From Pseudomonas hormoni (GTDB lineage Bacteria; Pseudomonadota; Gammaproteobacteria; Pseudomonadales; Pseudomonadaceae), in assembly GCF_018502625.1 (NCBI RefSeq), contig NZ_CP075566.1, positions 6,389,001 to 6,453,000 on the forward strand: DNA of 64,000 bases, written 5' to 3'. Below the pieces are notes generated by a model, which ran no database searches, was not told the DNA's origin, and was given only the letters and a program-made list of their open reading frames with translations. A program made the translations under genes and the position numbers. Positions 53,713 to 61,819 of this stretch are shown in pieces. Within the stretch, counting starts at the first letter, position 1, and each line of letters starts with the position of its first letter.

Positions 53713-55055
53713 GCCCGACCGCTGAACCAGCCATCGTTGTTGCGCAGAAACCAGGCAATCACACCAAGAGTCAGGCTGCGCAGCACCATGAACAACAGGA
53801 AGGTTATCCACAGTCCGTGGTTGCCCAGACCTTGCAACGCCCAGCCAAACGGCAGCAGCAGAATCACGGTCAACAGCATGCCGTTGCGCATTTCACGGGC
53901 GCGGGTGGCGCCGATGAACAGCCCGTCGAGCAAGTAGCTCCAGACCGCGATCAAGGGCAGGGCGGCGAGGTAGGGCAGGTAGATGAACGCTGTATCGCGC
54001 ACGCTCTGAATGTCGGTCTGCATCTCGATGAACAGGTGTCCGGCGAACAGAAACAGTACGGCAAACCCCAGGCTCGCCAGCAACGACCAGCCACAGGCAA
54101 CGACCAGTGAGCGGCGCAGGGCATCACGGTCGCGAGCGCCAATCGCATGCCCGCACAATGCTTCCACCGCGTGGGCCAGGCCATCGAGCGCATGAGCGGT
54201 CAGCAGCAGCCCGTTGAGCAACAAGGCGTTGGCAGCGACGGTGGCGTCGCCAAGACGTGCGCCCTGTACGGTGATCAGGAAAAATACCGATTGCAGCAAC
54301 AGGCTGCGGATGAAGATGTCGCGGTTGACTGCCAACAGCGGTCGCCAACTCTGCCATAGCGCCAACGCGGCCCAGGCAATGTGGCCGGGGTAGGCGCGCA
54401 GGGCTTTGCGGGTCATCAACAGGCCGATCAGCGCGCCGGTCCATTCGGCGATCACCGAGGCCCGGGCCGCGCCGACCACGCCCCATTCCAGACCAAGGAC
54501 AAACCACAGGTTCAGCGCAATGTTGACCAGATTGGTGCTCAGCAAAATCGCCAGTGGCGCCCGGGCGTTTTGAGTGCCGAGAAACCAGCCAACCAGCGCA
54601 TAGCTGGCCAGCGCGGCCGGCAGGCCGAACAGGCGCGTGTGAAAGAATTCGCGGGTCAGTTGCTCCAGCTCTGCCGAGGGTTGCATGAAGTGCAACGCGA
54701 CTCCGCTCAACGGGATGCCCAGCGCGCCCAATGCAATGGCCAGCCCCATGGCCAGCAACAGTCCCTGCAACAGAATCTGCCGCAACGCCGCGCCATCGCC
54801 GCGTCCGGCGGCCTGGGCGGCAAAACCGGTGGAACCCATGCGCAGAAAGCCCATGGCCCAGGCGAGAAAGGTATACAGGCTGGCCCCGACCGCGACGGCA
54901 CCCAGTTGATGGGCGTGAGGCAAGTGGCCGATGACCGTGCTGTCGACCAGCGCCACCAGCGGCACGGAAATGTTCGAGAGGATCATGGGCGCGGCGAGCG
55001 CCCAGACCCGGCGATGGGTCGGGCGGTCGCGCCAGTCGGCAATCAGGTTGGACAT
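53706..55055 (-). CDS. MATE-family multidrug efflux transporter (DinF-like)
   Basis: 449-aa inner-membrane exporter with about 12 helices. MATE blocks: RRVWALAAPMILSNISVPLV, VDSTVIGHLPHAHQLGAVAV near residue 38 and LNGLLLTAHALDGLAHAVEA in the second half. The DinF-type features are the short length and VALVDSTVIGHL start. ATG 55055 is preceded by AAGGAG at 7 nt; the open frame to 55079 adds MPALQGAC. It probably uses H+ or Na+ gradient; substrate unknown. Confidence 0.9.
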   Translation of the reverse strand: MSNLIADWRDRPTHRRVWALAAPMILSNISVPLVALVDSTVIGHLPHAHQLGAVAVGASLYTFLAWAMGFLRMGSTGFAAQAAGRGDGAALRQILLQGLLLAMGLAIALGALGIPLSGVALHFMQPSAELEQLTREFFHTRLFGLPAALASYALVGWFLGTQNARAPLAILLSTNLVNIALNLWFVLGLEWGVVGAARASVIAEWTGALIGLLMTRKALRAYPGHIAWAALALWQSWRPLLAVNRDIFIRSLLLQSVFFLITVQGARLGDATVAANALLLNGLLLTAHALDGLAHAVEALCGHAIGARDRDALRRSLVVACGWSLLASLGFAVLFLFAGHLFIEMQTDIQSVRDTAFIYLPYLAALPLIAVWSYLLDGLFIGATRAREMRNGMLLTVILLLPFGWALQGLGNHGLWITFLLFMVLRSLTLGVIAWFLRNNDGWFSGRAH

Positions 55056-55114
55056 GCAGGCTCCTTGGAGAGCCGGCATTGTAGCGATTCATTGGGGAGT
55101 TGCAGTGATCCATT

Positions 55115-55244
55115 GTGGCGAGGGAGCTTGCTCCCGCTGGGTCGCGAAGCGGCCCCAAACCCCGCCTTTGAATGTATGCAGACATACCGCGCCGGCTGAT
55201 TTACGACTGCTTCGCAGTCGAGCGGGAGCAAGCTCCCTCGCCAC
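55115..55244. repeat. REP doublet, class GTGGCGAGGGAGCTTGCTCC
   Basis: Arms 55115-55138 and 55221-55244 between the MATE gene and the small membrane protein gene. Confidence 0.9.
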
Positions 55245-55261
55245 AATGTTTTGTGCAAGGG

Positions 55262-55555
55262 CTAGTGAATTATCCAGCTCAACAACCACAACCCCAGCAG
55301 CAACCAGATGATCCCCATGATGATCGACGCATTCATGAACGCCCGGATCGCCGACCACAACAGCATCAGCCCCAGGATCAACGCAATGATGCTGATGATC
55401 GACGTGTCCATGCCCAGCGCGCGGGACAACCCTTCGACAAAATTGCTGCCGGCATGGCTCAACAGATTGAACAGGCCGCTGAGGGCGTCAACGATAAAGC
55501 GGATGACCGAACCGAGCGCCTGGCCGAGCCATTCGAAAAAACTTTCTACCTGCAT
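55262..55555 (-). CDS. Small two-helix membrane protein, uncharacterised
   Basis: 97 aa from ATG 55555 (MQVESFFEWLGQALGSVIRF), with AGGA about 10 nt upstream. Amphipathic N-terminal helices are followed by two hydrophobic segments (ISIIALILGLMLLWSAIRAF and IIMGIIWLLLGLWLLSWIIH). A longer frame to 55708 exists but crosses a REP doublet region and looks non-coding. No domain is recognised. Confidence 0.68.
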   Translation of the reverse strand: MQVESFFEWLGQALGSVIRFIVDALSGLFNLLSHAGSNFVEGLSRALGMDTSIISIIALILGLMLLWSAIRAFMNASIIMGIIWLLLGLWLLSWIIH

Positions 55556-55670
55556 GTCGTTAACGTCCTGATGTAAGTGGTTGAGCCTTGGGCCAGTGAT
55601 CGCAGCGCCGAGTTCCCCGATACGGGGATCGTTTGAGTATGACGCAAGATTCTGTTCCGCTGATGAACCT

Positions 55671-55761
55671 TGTAGGAGCCGAGCTTGCTCGCGAAAGCGG
55701 TGGCACATCCAACATAAATCTTGCCATTTACACCGCCATCGCGAGCAAGCCGGCTCCTACA
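55671..55761. repeat. REP doublet, class TGTAGGAGCCGAGCTTGCTC
   Basis: About 31-bp arms (55671-55702, 55731-55761) between the divergent small membrane protein and MazG-like genes. Confidence 0.9.
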
Positions 55762-55825
55762 GGGGCTAACGCCCCTTGCCATCCCCGGCCATCCCCCCGA
55801 AGCTATACGCCTTCAGGAGAGCCCG

Positions 55826-56128
55826 ATGAACCTTGTTGAACTGACCGAACGCCTGCACGCCATCCGTGACCGCAATGACTGGCGGCAATTTCACAGCCCG
55901 AAAAACCTGGCCATGGCCGCGAGCGTGGAAATGTCCGAACTGGTGGAAATCTTCCAGTGGCTGAGCGAAGACCAGTCACGCCAGTTGCCGGCGGACAAAC
56001 TGGCCCATGCCGGGCAGGAAGTCGGCGACATCGTGCTGTATCTACTGCTGCTGTGCAGCGAGTTGGGGCTGGACATGAATGAAGTGGTACGCAGCAAACT
56101 CGCGGACAGTGAACGGAGGTTCAGCTGA
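55826..56128 (+). CDS. MazG-like nucleotide pyrophosphohydrolase
   Basis: 100-aa all-alpha NTP pyrophosphatase of the MazG/RS21-C6 type. Metal-binding acidic motifs are AASVEMSELVEIFQWLSEDQ (ExxE) and GQEVGDIVLYLLLLCSELGL (ExxD). AGGAGA lies before ATG 55826. The stop overlaps the cmoM start by 1 nt. It likely removes non-canonical or damaged dNTPs; substrate not shown. Confidence 0.88.
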   Translation: MNLVELTERLHAIRDRNDWRQFHSPKNLAMAASVEMSELVEIFQWLSEDQSRQLPADKLAHAGQEVGDIVLYLLLLCSELGLDMNEVVRSKLADSERRFS

Positions 56129-56877
56129 TGAGCGACCGTCATTTCGATCAACTGGCGACCCGTTTCGCCGAAAAGATCTACGGCGGCGCCAAAGGCGCGA
56201 TCCGCCTGGCGGTGTTGCAGGCCGACCTCGCCGAAACCCTGCCGGACCGCCCGCTGCGTGTGCTCGACATCGGCGCCGGCCTGGGCCACATGTCGTTGTG
56301 GCTGGCCCAACGTGGTCATGACGTGACGCTGGCCGAACCCGCCGCGCCGATGCTCGAAGGCGCCCGCCAGCGTTTTGCCGATGCCGGCCAGACGGCCACT
56401 TTCATTCAGGCACCGTGGCAGGATTTGCTCGGCCAGCTCACCGAGCCCTACGATCTGGTGCTGTGCCACGCGGTGCTGGAATGGCTGGCGGAACCCCATG
56501 CGATCCTGCCGGTGCTGCATCAGTTGACCAAACAGGACGGCTGGTTGTCCCTGGCCTTCTACAACCGCGATGCGCTGATCTACCGCAACCTGCTCAAGGG
56601 CCACTTCCGCAAAATGCGCAAGAACGACATGGCCGGCGAAAAGCAGAGCCTGACCCCGCAACAGCCGCTTGATCCGCGTGAGCTGGCAGCGCAACTTGAG
56701 GGCCTGTGGCAGGTCGAAAGCCAGAGCGGGGTGCGTGTTTTTCACGACTACATGCCGGTGGAATTCCAGGCCCGCGCCGAACTGGTGGACTTGCTGGAAA
56801 TGGAGCTGGCCCACCGGCGTCACCCAAGCTTTGCCGGGCTTGGGCGCTACTTGCACTGGATCTGTCGGCCGGTCTGA
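56128..56877 (+). CDS. cmoM: tRNA 5-carboxymethoxyuridine methyltransferase CmoM
   Basis: 249-aa Rossmann methyltransferase. It matches E. coli CmoM (SmtA) along its length: SDRHFDQLATRFAEKIYGGA at the start, RVLDIGAGLGHMSLWLAQRG as SAM motif, LVLCHAVLEWLAEPHAILPV, and SGVRVFHDYMPVEFQARAEL near the end. CmoM methylates cmo5U34 of certain tRNAs to mcmo5U. It is coupled to the MazG-like gene. Confidence 0.9.
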   Translation: MSDRHFDQLATRFAEKIYGGAKGAIRLAVLQADLAETLPDRPLRVLDIGAGLGHMSLWLAQRGHDVTLAEPAAPMLEGARQRFADAGQTATFIQAPWQDLLGQLTEPYDLVLCHAVLEWLAEPHAILPVLHQLTKQDGWLSLAFYNRDALIYRNLLKGHFRKMRKNDMAGEKQSLTPQQPLDPRELAAQLEGLWQVESQSGVRVFHDYMPVEFQARAELVDLLEMELAHRRHPSFAGLGRYLHWICRPV

Positions 56878-56889
56878 TCGGAGCGCGAA

Positions 56890-57504
56890 ATGAAAAGTCG
56901 TTCGGGGTTACTGGTGATCTGTCTGGGGTTGGCGGCCTGCCAGAGCAGCAATCCGTACGTGGCAAGTTCCAAACCCTTGCCGCCGGCGCCGCCCGAGGCG
57001 GCCAATACCTTCGATCGCAGCGCCTACCCGGCTGCGCCGCGTGACTACGGTCGCTACCGCAGCTGGGCTTGGCTCAACGGGAGCTTGCCTGCGGGTTCGG
57101 CCTGGGCGGATTCGGCGCAAGTCGCCGAGGCCGTGAGCAATGCCCTCGATCAGCGCGGTTTGCGGCCGCTGCATGACAATCGCCCGGCGGACCTGTTCGT
57201 CAGCGCCAATCTGCATCTGGAAACCCGCTTGCGTCAGGTCCAGGATGACTATGGTTATTACGGCGGCGGTTATGGCGGATACAACCGTTACGGCAGCGGT
57301 TATGGCATGTACAACACGGTGCCGATCGTTCGGACGTATTCGGAACAGGTGGTCGTGGTGCGGGTGGATATGTTCGATGCTCAAACCGGTCAACCCGTCT
57401 GGAGTTCGAGCGCCGAAACCAGCAACAAGGGCAGCCAAAGTGCGCGCGCCGATGCGATTCGGGAGGCTGTGGAAAAGGCCATGTCGGCGTATCCTCCCAG
57501 TTAG
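56890..57504 (+). CDS. DUF4136 lipoprotein with Gly/Tyr-rich insertion
   Basis: 204-aa lipoprotein: signal [17 protein letters not shown] with lipobox LAAC. The DUF4136 core includes [20 protein letters not shown] and [20 protein letters not shown], interrupted by a Gly/Tyr-rich loop ([18 protein letters not shown], about residues 121-138), then [20 protein letters not shown]. It is 12 bp after cmoM with GGAG before ATG. A second DUF4136 gene follows. Function unknown. Confidence 0.85.
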   Translation: MKSRSGLLVICLGLAACQSSNPYVASSKPLPPAPPEAANTFDRSAYPAAPRDYGRYRSWAWLNGSLPAGSAWADSAQVAEAVSNALDQRGLRPLHDNRPADLFVSANLHLETRLRQVQDDYGYYGGGYGGYNRYGSGYGMYNTVPIVRTYSEQVVVVRVDMFDAQTGQPVWSSSAETSNKGSQSARADAIREAVEKAMSAYPPS

Positions 57505-57558
57505 CTTCTGCAATCAAGAAGCGTTCCGCAGGATCATGTCTTCAACCGGAGAATCATC

Positions 57559-58116
57559 ATGTTCCGCCGTCTCGCTTTTCTGGCAGTGGCCGCGCTCCTG
57601 ACCGCCTGCGCCGCCAACCAGGTCAATCATGACTTCGACGCCAGCCGCGACTTCGCCGCCTATCGCAGCTGGAGCTGGAAAGACCCCGCCCTGCAATATC
57701 GCCCCGATGACCCACGGATCAAGAGCGACCTGACCGAGCAGCGCATCCGCCAATCCGTGGCCGATCAGCTGGATCAGCGAGGCTTGCGCCCGGCCGCTGC
57801 GGGCAAAAAGGGCGATGTGAGTGTACAAACCTACCTGATCGTCGAAGACCGTCAGCAACAAGTGACCACCAACTACGGCGGCGCTTGGGGTAACCCGTGG
57901 AATGGCTACTGGGGCGGGCCGATGTACAACGAAACCCGCAACATCAGCTACAAAGTGGCGATCATCCAGATCGACCTGCTCGACGGCAAGGACGGCAAAC
58001 TGGTGTGGCGGGGCAGTGACGAGCAAATCCTCAGCCGCTCACCGAACCCCTCGGATCGCAGCACGGCGATACGCGAAACGGTCGGGCGCATCCTCGCCAA
58101 TTACCCACCCAAATAA
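57559..58116 (+). CDS. DUF4136 lipoprotein
   Basis: 185-aa lipoprotein with signal MFRRLAFLAVAALLTAC and mature start AANQVNHDFDASRDFAAYRS. Family blocks [40 protein letters not shown] and IIQIDLLDGKDGKLVWRGSD align with the preceding protein, so the two are probably a tandem duplication. GGAG precedes ATG. A shorter Gly/Trp/Asn segment (GGAWGNPWNGYWGGPMYN) occupies the loop position. A REP doublet follows. Confidence 0.87.
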   Translation: MFRRLAFLAVAALLTACAANQVNHDFDASRDFAAYRSWSWKDPALQYRPDDPRIKSDLTEQRIRQSVADQLDQRGLRPAAAGKKGDVSVQTYLIVEDRQQQVTTNYGGAWGNPWNGYWGGPMYNETRNISYKVAIIQIDLLDGKDGKLVWRGSDEQILSRSPNPSDRSTAIRETVGRILANYPPK

Positions 58117-58123
58117 CCCCCCT

Positions 58124-58266
58124 TGTGGGAGCCCATTTGTGGCGAGGGAGCTTGCTCCCGCTTGAGTGCGTAGCACTCACAAAAATCGGCAATGATTGTC
58201 AGATTTTTGGGGCCGCTACGCAGCCCAGCGGGAGCAAGCTCCCTCGCCACAGACGCGTTCCCACAG
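58124..58266. repeat. REP doublet, class GTGGCGAGGGAGCTTGCTCC
   Basis: Inner arms 58139-58162 and 58227-58250, outer TGTGGGAGC / GTTCCCACA, between convergent DUF4136 and histidine kinase genes. Confidence 0.9.
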
Positions 58267-58312
58267 GGTTTTGTTGTCTGGGCTGGCGAGTAGGCGGACC
58301 GAAAGGCCAAAC

Positions 58313-60682
58313 CTATCGGCTGCTCTGGGCTTCCACGGCAATCGGCAACTCGATACAGAACCGTGCGCCCTCGGCCGAGTTGTTCACGCGCAGTGTTCCA
58401 CCCATGTTTTCGATGATGCCATGGCTCACCGACAACCCCAGCCCGGTGCCCACGCCCACCGGTTTGGTGGTGAAAAACGGTTCGAAGATCCGCTCCAGCA
58501 ACCGCGGATCGATACCGCCGCCGTTGTCCTCGACCCACAGCCGCACTGAATGCTCGTCACGCTCGGCGCACACCGAGATCCACGGTTTGAAATTCCGATC
58601 CGCTTCGCGTTTGCTCAGGAGTGCGTCCCGGGCGTTGACCATCAGGTTGATCAGCACCTGTTCCAGCTGATCGACATGACCACGCACCTGAACCTCGAAA
58701 ACGGTTTCGCTGACCCTGAGCTCGACGCCTTTGCCCAGCAAGCCTTCGGCCAGCAGCGACAGGGTGCCCTCGATGGCGTCAAACGGATTGAACGGATGTT
58801 GCTCGACTTCCGAGCGGCGGCCGAACACCCGCATGTGATCTACCACCCGCGCCGCACGCTGGACCTGGGCATCAATGCGGTTGAGGGTGTCGGTAAGGTA
58901 GTCGACCTGCACATCACCGTTGTTCAAGCGCTTGAGTACACTGACGATGGCCATGCGCATCACGTTCAGCCGCTGGGTGATTTCATGGGCCAGGCCCGTG
59001 GCCATTTCGCCTAGGGTGGCCATTTTCGCGCTCTGGGCCAGTTGCATTTCCGCCGCCAGCGTCGCTTCGGTCACGTCCAGCCACAGACCCACGGCTTCGA
59101 CCGGCAGGCCAAGGTCGTCGCGCAGAAGCCTGGCCTCGTCAAGCAGCCAGTGGTAATCGCCGCGACTGTCGCGCAGTCGGTAGCGCGCACGCACCGATCC
59201 TTCGCGGAGCAATTGCCGGGGGCGCTCGAAATAGCGGTCGCGGTCCTCGGGGTGAACGCGCTCCGCCAGCGCCCCAACGGTGCAATCGGCGAGGGACCAG
59301 CCCAGCAGCGGCAACAGGCTGTCGCTGAAGAAAGTTGGCAGCAGCGCGCCTTCGACATAGCGCTGCACGTAGATCACCACCGGTGAATTGGCGATCAGGT
59401 TGTTCAGTCGCGCATGGGCCGCCACGGCGTCCTGTTGCTGGTTTTTGATGTCGCTGATGTCGAGCATGAAAACCACCAGCCGCCGGTCTTTGCCGACGCC
59501 CATGGCCTGGCCTTGCAGGCGATACCAGGTCGGTGTCTCGGGGTGGTGCAGGCGCACGCAGAGCAATAAAGGTGTGCCGTCATCCTGCAAGTCTTGCAGG
59601 CGACTGCGCAGCGCTTCGCGGTCGGCGGAGTGGATGTGCTCAAGCCAGTCATGCAGAGGCATACGTGTGCCGATCAGGTTCAGGGCGCTGGCCAGCGACG
59701 ACGCCAACTGCACCTCGGCACTGTCGCTGAAAATTTCCAGCCAACCGGTGCCGAGCAGGGCTTGCAACGACTCCAGTCGCTCGAGTTGCAGATGGTGCTG
59801 ATGCTCGCGCAAGCGCTCCAGCAACGGTCCGGCGAGCGCGGCGGCGAGCTGCAACCAATCGCGCTCGCCGACGTCGGGTGCACGTTGCTGCACTGGGTAA
59901 AAACCACAGAGCAACCACGCGACCACGCCTTGCGCATCGTGATAGGGCACCGCAAACCCTTCGGTACTGCCGAAGATGCTGTGCAGGCGCGGATGCTCGC
60001 CATGGGTCAAATGCTGAGGGGCGGAGCCGTTCAAACTGTCGAGCCCGGTGCCCAGGCGCTGGCCGTTTTGCCACAGTTGGGGGGCGTCGAAGGCCGCGTA
60101 ATGTTGGTGGATCTGCCAGCCTTCTTCCTGATCATCCAGCAGCGCCACGGCCAGACACGGGATCTGAAAATGCCGCGCCAACTGTTGCAGTTGCTCCACC
60201 AGTACGTCGGGCAGGCGCGACAGGCTGCACAGGCGCAACTGGTCGCCAATCTGCGTTGCGAGCAACTGGCAGTGTTCGCGTTTACGCGCTTGCCGGCGTT
60301 CGTGCAACAAGTCGCCGATGTCCAGCAACTGCAACAGCCAGGTATCGGTCGATGGCTGCACCCAGCCGCGCAGGTGCAGGGGTTGTCCGCTGAGGCTGTA
60401 AAAATCCAGATCCAGACTTTGTCCTTGCCAGTCAGCCGGTGTGCCTGCGACGGCGAGGCAGCTTTGCGGCATGAGGAAATCGACTAGAAGTGGCGCTTGC
60501 GCGGCGGGGCGCTGCTGGGCCAGACCATGGCGCAGTGGGCCGGCCAGATGAATCACCCGGCCTTCGGCGTCCAGGCGCAACTGCAAGCCGACACCTGGCA
60601 TGGCCCGGGAGCTCGAGGTTTCCGGTGTTGGTGGCGGATGGCGGTTGAGCAGGCGCCCGAACAGCTTGTCACCGGAACTCAA
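58313..60682 (-). CDS. PAS-domain sensor histidine kinase
   Basis: Soluble-looking kinase, 789 aa if started at TTG 60682, or 762 aa from ATG 60601. The N-terminal half carries GAF/PAS-like segments, including SPVVIYVQRYVEGALLPTFF and RYRLRDSRGDYHWLLDEARL, followed by HisKA with H566 (MATGLAHEITQRLNVMRM) and the ATPase domain (NLMVNARDAL, DNGGGIDPRL, GTGLGLSVSHGIIENMGGTL). The usual HExNQPLN phospho-box reads HEITQRLN. No membrane helix is clear, so it probably senses cytoplasmic signals. The TTG option overlaps the stop of a 45-codon ORF (TTGA), favouring coupling. No partner regulator is in the window. Confidence 0.85.
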   Translation of the reverse strand: MSSGDKLFGRLLNRHPPPTPETSSSRAMPGVGLQLRLDAEGRVIHLAGPLRHGLAQQRPAAQAPLLVDFLMPQSCLAVAGTPADWQGQSLDLDFYSLSGQPLHLRGWVQPSTDTWLLQLLDIGDLLHERRQARKREHCQLLATQIGDQLRLCSLSRLPDVLVEQLQQLARHFQIPCLAVALLDDQEEGWQIHQHYAAFDAPQLWQNGQRLGTGLDSLNGSAPQHLTHGEHPRLHSIFGSTEGFAVPYHDAQGVVAWLLCGFYPVQQRAPDVGERDWLQLAAALAGPLLERLREHQHHLQLERLESLQALLGTGWLEIFSDSAEVQLASSLASALNLIGTRMPLHDWLEHIHSADREALRSRLQDLQDDGTPLLLCVRLHHPETPTWYRLQGQAMGVGKDRRLVVFMLDISDIKNQQQDAVAAHARLNNLIANSPVVIYVQRYVEGALLPTFFSDSLLPLLGWSLADCTVGALAERVHPEDRDRYFERPRQLLREGSVRARYRLRDSRGDYHWLLDEARLLRDDLGLPVEAVGLWLDVTEATLAAEMQLAQSAKMATLGEMATGLAHEITQRLNVMRMAIVSVLKRLNNGDVQVDYLTDTLNRIDAQVQRAARVVDHMRVFGRRSEVEQHPFNPFDAIEGTLSLLAEGLLGKGVELRVSETVFEVQVRGHVDQLEQVLINLMVNARDALLSKREADRNFKPWISVCAERDEHSVRLWVEDNGGGIDPRLLERIFEPFFTTKPVGVGTGLGLSVSHGIIENMGGTLRVNNSAEGARFCIELPIAVEAQSSR

Positions 60683-60816
60683 AATTTCACGCTCGAACGG
60701 GCGGTGTCGTCGGTGGCGACATTGAAATTCAGTGCGGCGGGAATCCAGGCCAGTTGCCGGCTCCGATCCGTGGTGGCTACGGCACTTTTTTGCTTGCGCA
60801 GGAGGTTTGTCTTCAT
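60679..60816 (-). CDS. Candidate 45-aa protein coupled to the histidine kinase gene
   Basis: ORF starting MKTNLLRKQKSAVATTDRSR and ending DDTARSSVKF, basic, without membrane segment. Its TGA overlaps a TTG that opens the kinase frame (TTGA), as in translationally coupled pairs. An AGGG lies 12 nt before the ATG, which is far. It could be a leader peptide or a small protein; no homologue comes to mind. Confidence 0.4.
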   Translation of the reverse strand: MKTNLLRKQKSAVATTDRSRQLAWIPAALNFNVATDDTARSSVKF

Positions 60817-60962
60817 GAGTGCGTCTACCCTGACTATCACTATGTAAAGTCAGCATAGAATCATTCAGCCAAAACGGGCGTTTTTTACCGGATGCAGAGC
60901 TTTGTCCTACAGATCTGGCTGAGGCGGACCGGCACCACCTGACTCGATCTTCTGCCGAGTGA

Positions 60963-61817
60963 TCAGGCAACCGGTCGCCAATGCCCGACCATATGTTCCA
61001 GATCCCCGGCACCCACCAGCTGAAAATCTCCACTGGACCCCGCCGCACTGGCGAGCAACGTCACCTCACCGGGCAGCCGCACAGGCTTGCGAAACTGCAC
61101 GGCAATCTCGACGTTGGCAGTCGGTAAATGATCGCTTAGCGCCGCGAGTGTCCGCGCCTTGTTCCACAACCCATGGGCAATGGCGGTCGGGAAGCCGAAC
61201 AGTTTTGCGCTCGCGGCACTGAGGTGGATCGGGTTGTAATCGCCGGATACTTTGGCGTATTGCCGGCCAATGTCCGCCGGCGCTTTCCAGCGGGTAACTT
61301 CAGTCAGCGGTAACGTCAAGGTCAACACGTCCTCGACCGGTTCGCCTTCGAGTTTGACTCCGCGACAGAGCATCCGGCTTTCAGCTTCCCACAAGGCCCC
61401 CAACTGATCGTCGAGCGTCGTCACCAGATCAAATGTCGCACCCTTGGCGTGGGGCTGCAGGTTCTGCACCTGCACGCCGACCCGCACGCGATTCACGCCG
61501 CCCATGGGCCTGAAGACGCGAACGCGGTTGCTCAGATGAATCAGCCCCAGCAACGGAAACGGAAAATCCTTGGCCGTGAGCAACTGCATCTGCAGCGCAA
61601 ACGCCAGGATGTGTGGATAAGTCGGCGGCAACAAACCGTTGTCGGCAAACCCGCAGACATCGCGGTAGGCCGCCAGGCGTTTTGGATCGACATCGACCCA
61701 GCAACGCAAACCCGAATCGGGCAACGTGGTGCCGGTGATCTTGCGGCGCGTCGCAGCCTGCACATACAGCCCTGGCAGGCTCGGTTCGCGGTTGAGTGTG
61801 TGCCAATCGGTGATCAT
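60963..61817 (-). CDS. MaoC-like dehydratase (hot-dog fold)
   Basis: 284-aa protein with a C-terminal MaoC/R-specific enoyl-CoA hydratase domain: YAKVSGDYNPIHLSAASAKL carries the D-x4-H catalytic pair, followed by GFPTAIAHGLWNKARTLAAL. The N-terminal half is a second, degenerate hot-dog repeat (NGLLPPTYPHILAFALQMQL). ATG 61817 follows the fabG stop in TAGTGATG; GTG 61820 is an alternative. It probably hydrates or dehydrates acyl thioesters together with the adjacent reductase and the divergent thiolase. Confidence 0.88.
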   Translation of the reverse strand: MITDWHTLNREPSLPGLYVQAATRRKITGTTLPDSGLRCWVDVDPKRLAAYRDVCGFADNGLLPPTYPHILAFALQMQLLTAKDFPFPLLGLIHLSNRVRVFRPMGGVNRVRVGVQVQNLQPHAKGATFDLVTTLDDQLGALWEAESRMLCRGVKLEGEPVEDVLTLTLPLTEVTRWKAPADIGRQYAKVSGDYNPIHLSAASAKLFGFPTAIAHGLWNKARTLAALSDHLPTANVEIAVQFRKPVRLPGEVTLLASAAGSSGDFQLVGAGDLEHMVGHWRPVA

Positions 61818-61819
61818 CA

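Noticed and set aside
54124..55185. 353-aa minus-strand frame over the MATE gene
   Set aside because: Shadow of the MATE gene with no hydrophobic periodicity; its start lies in a REP doublet.
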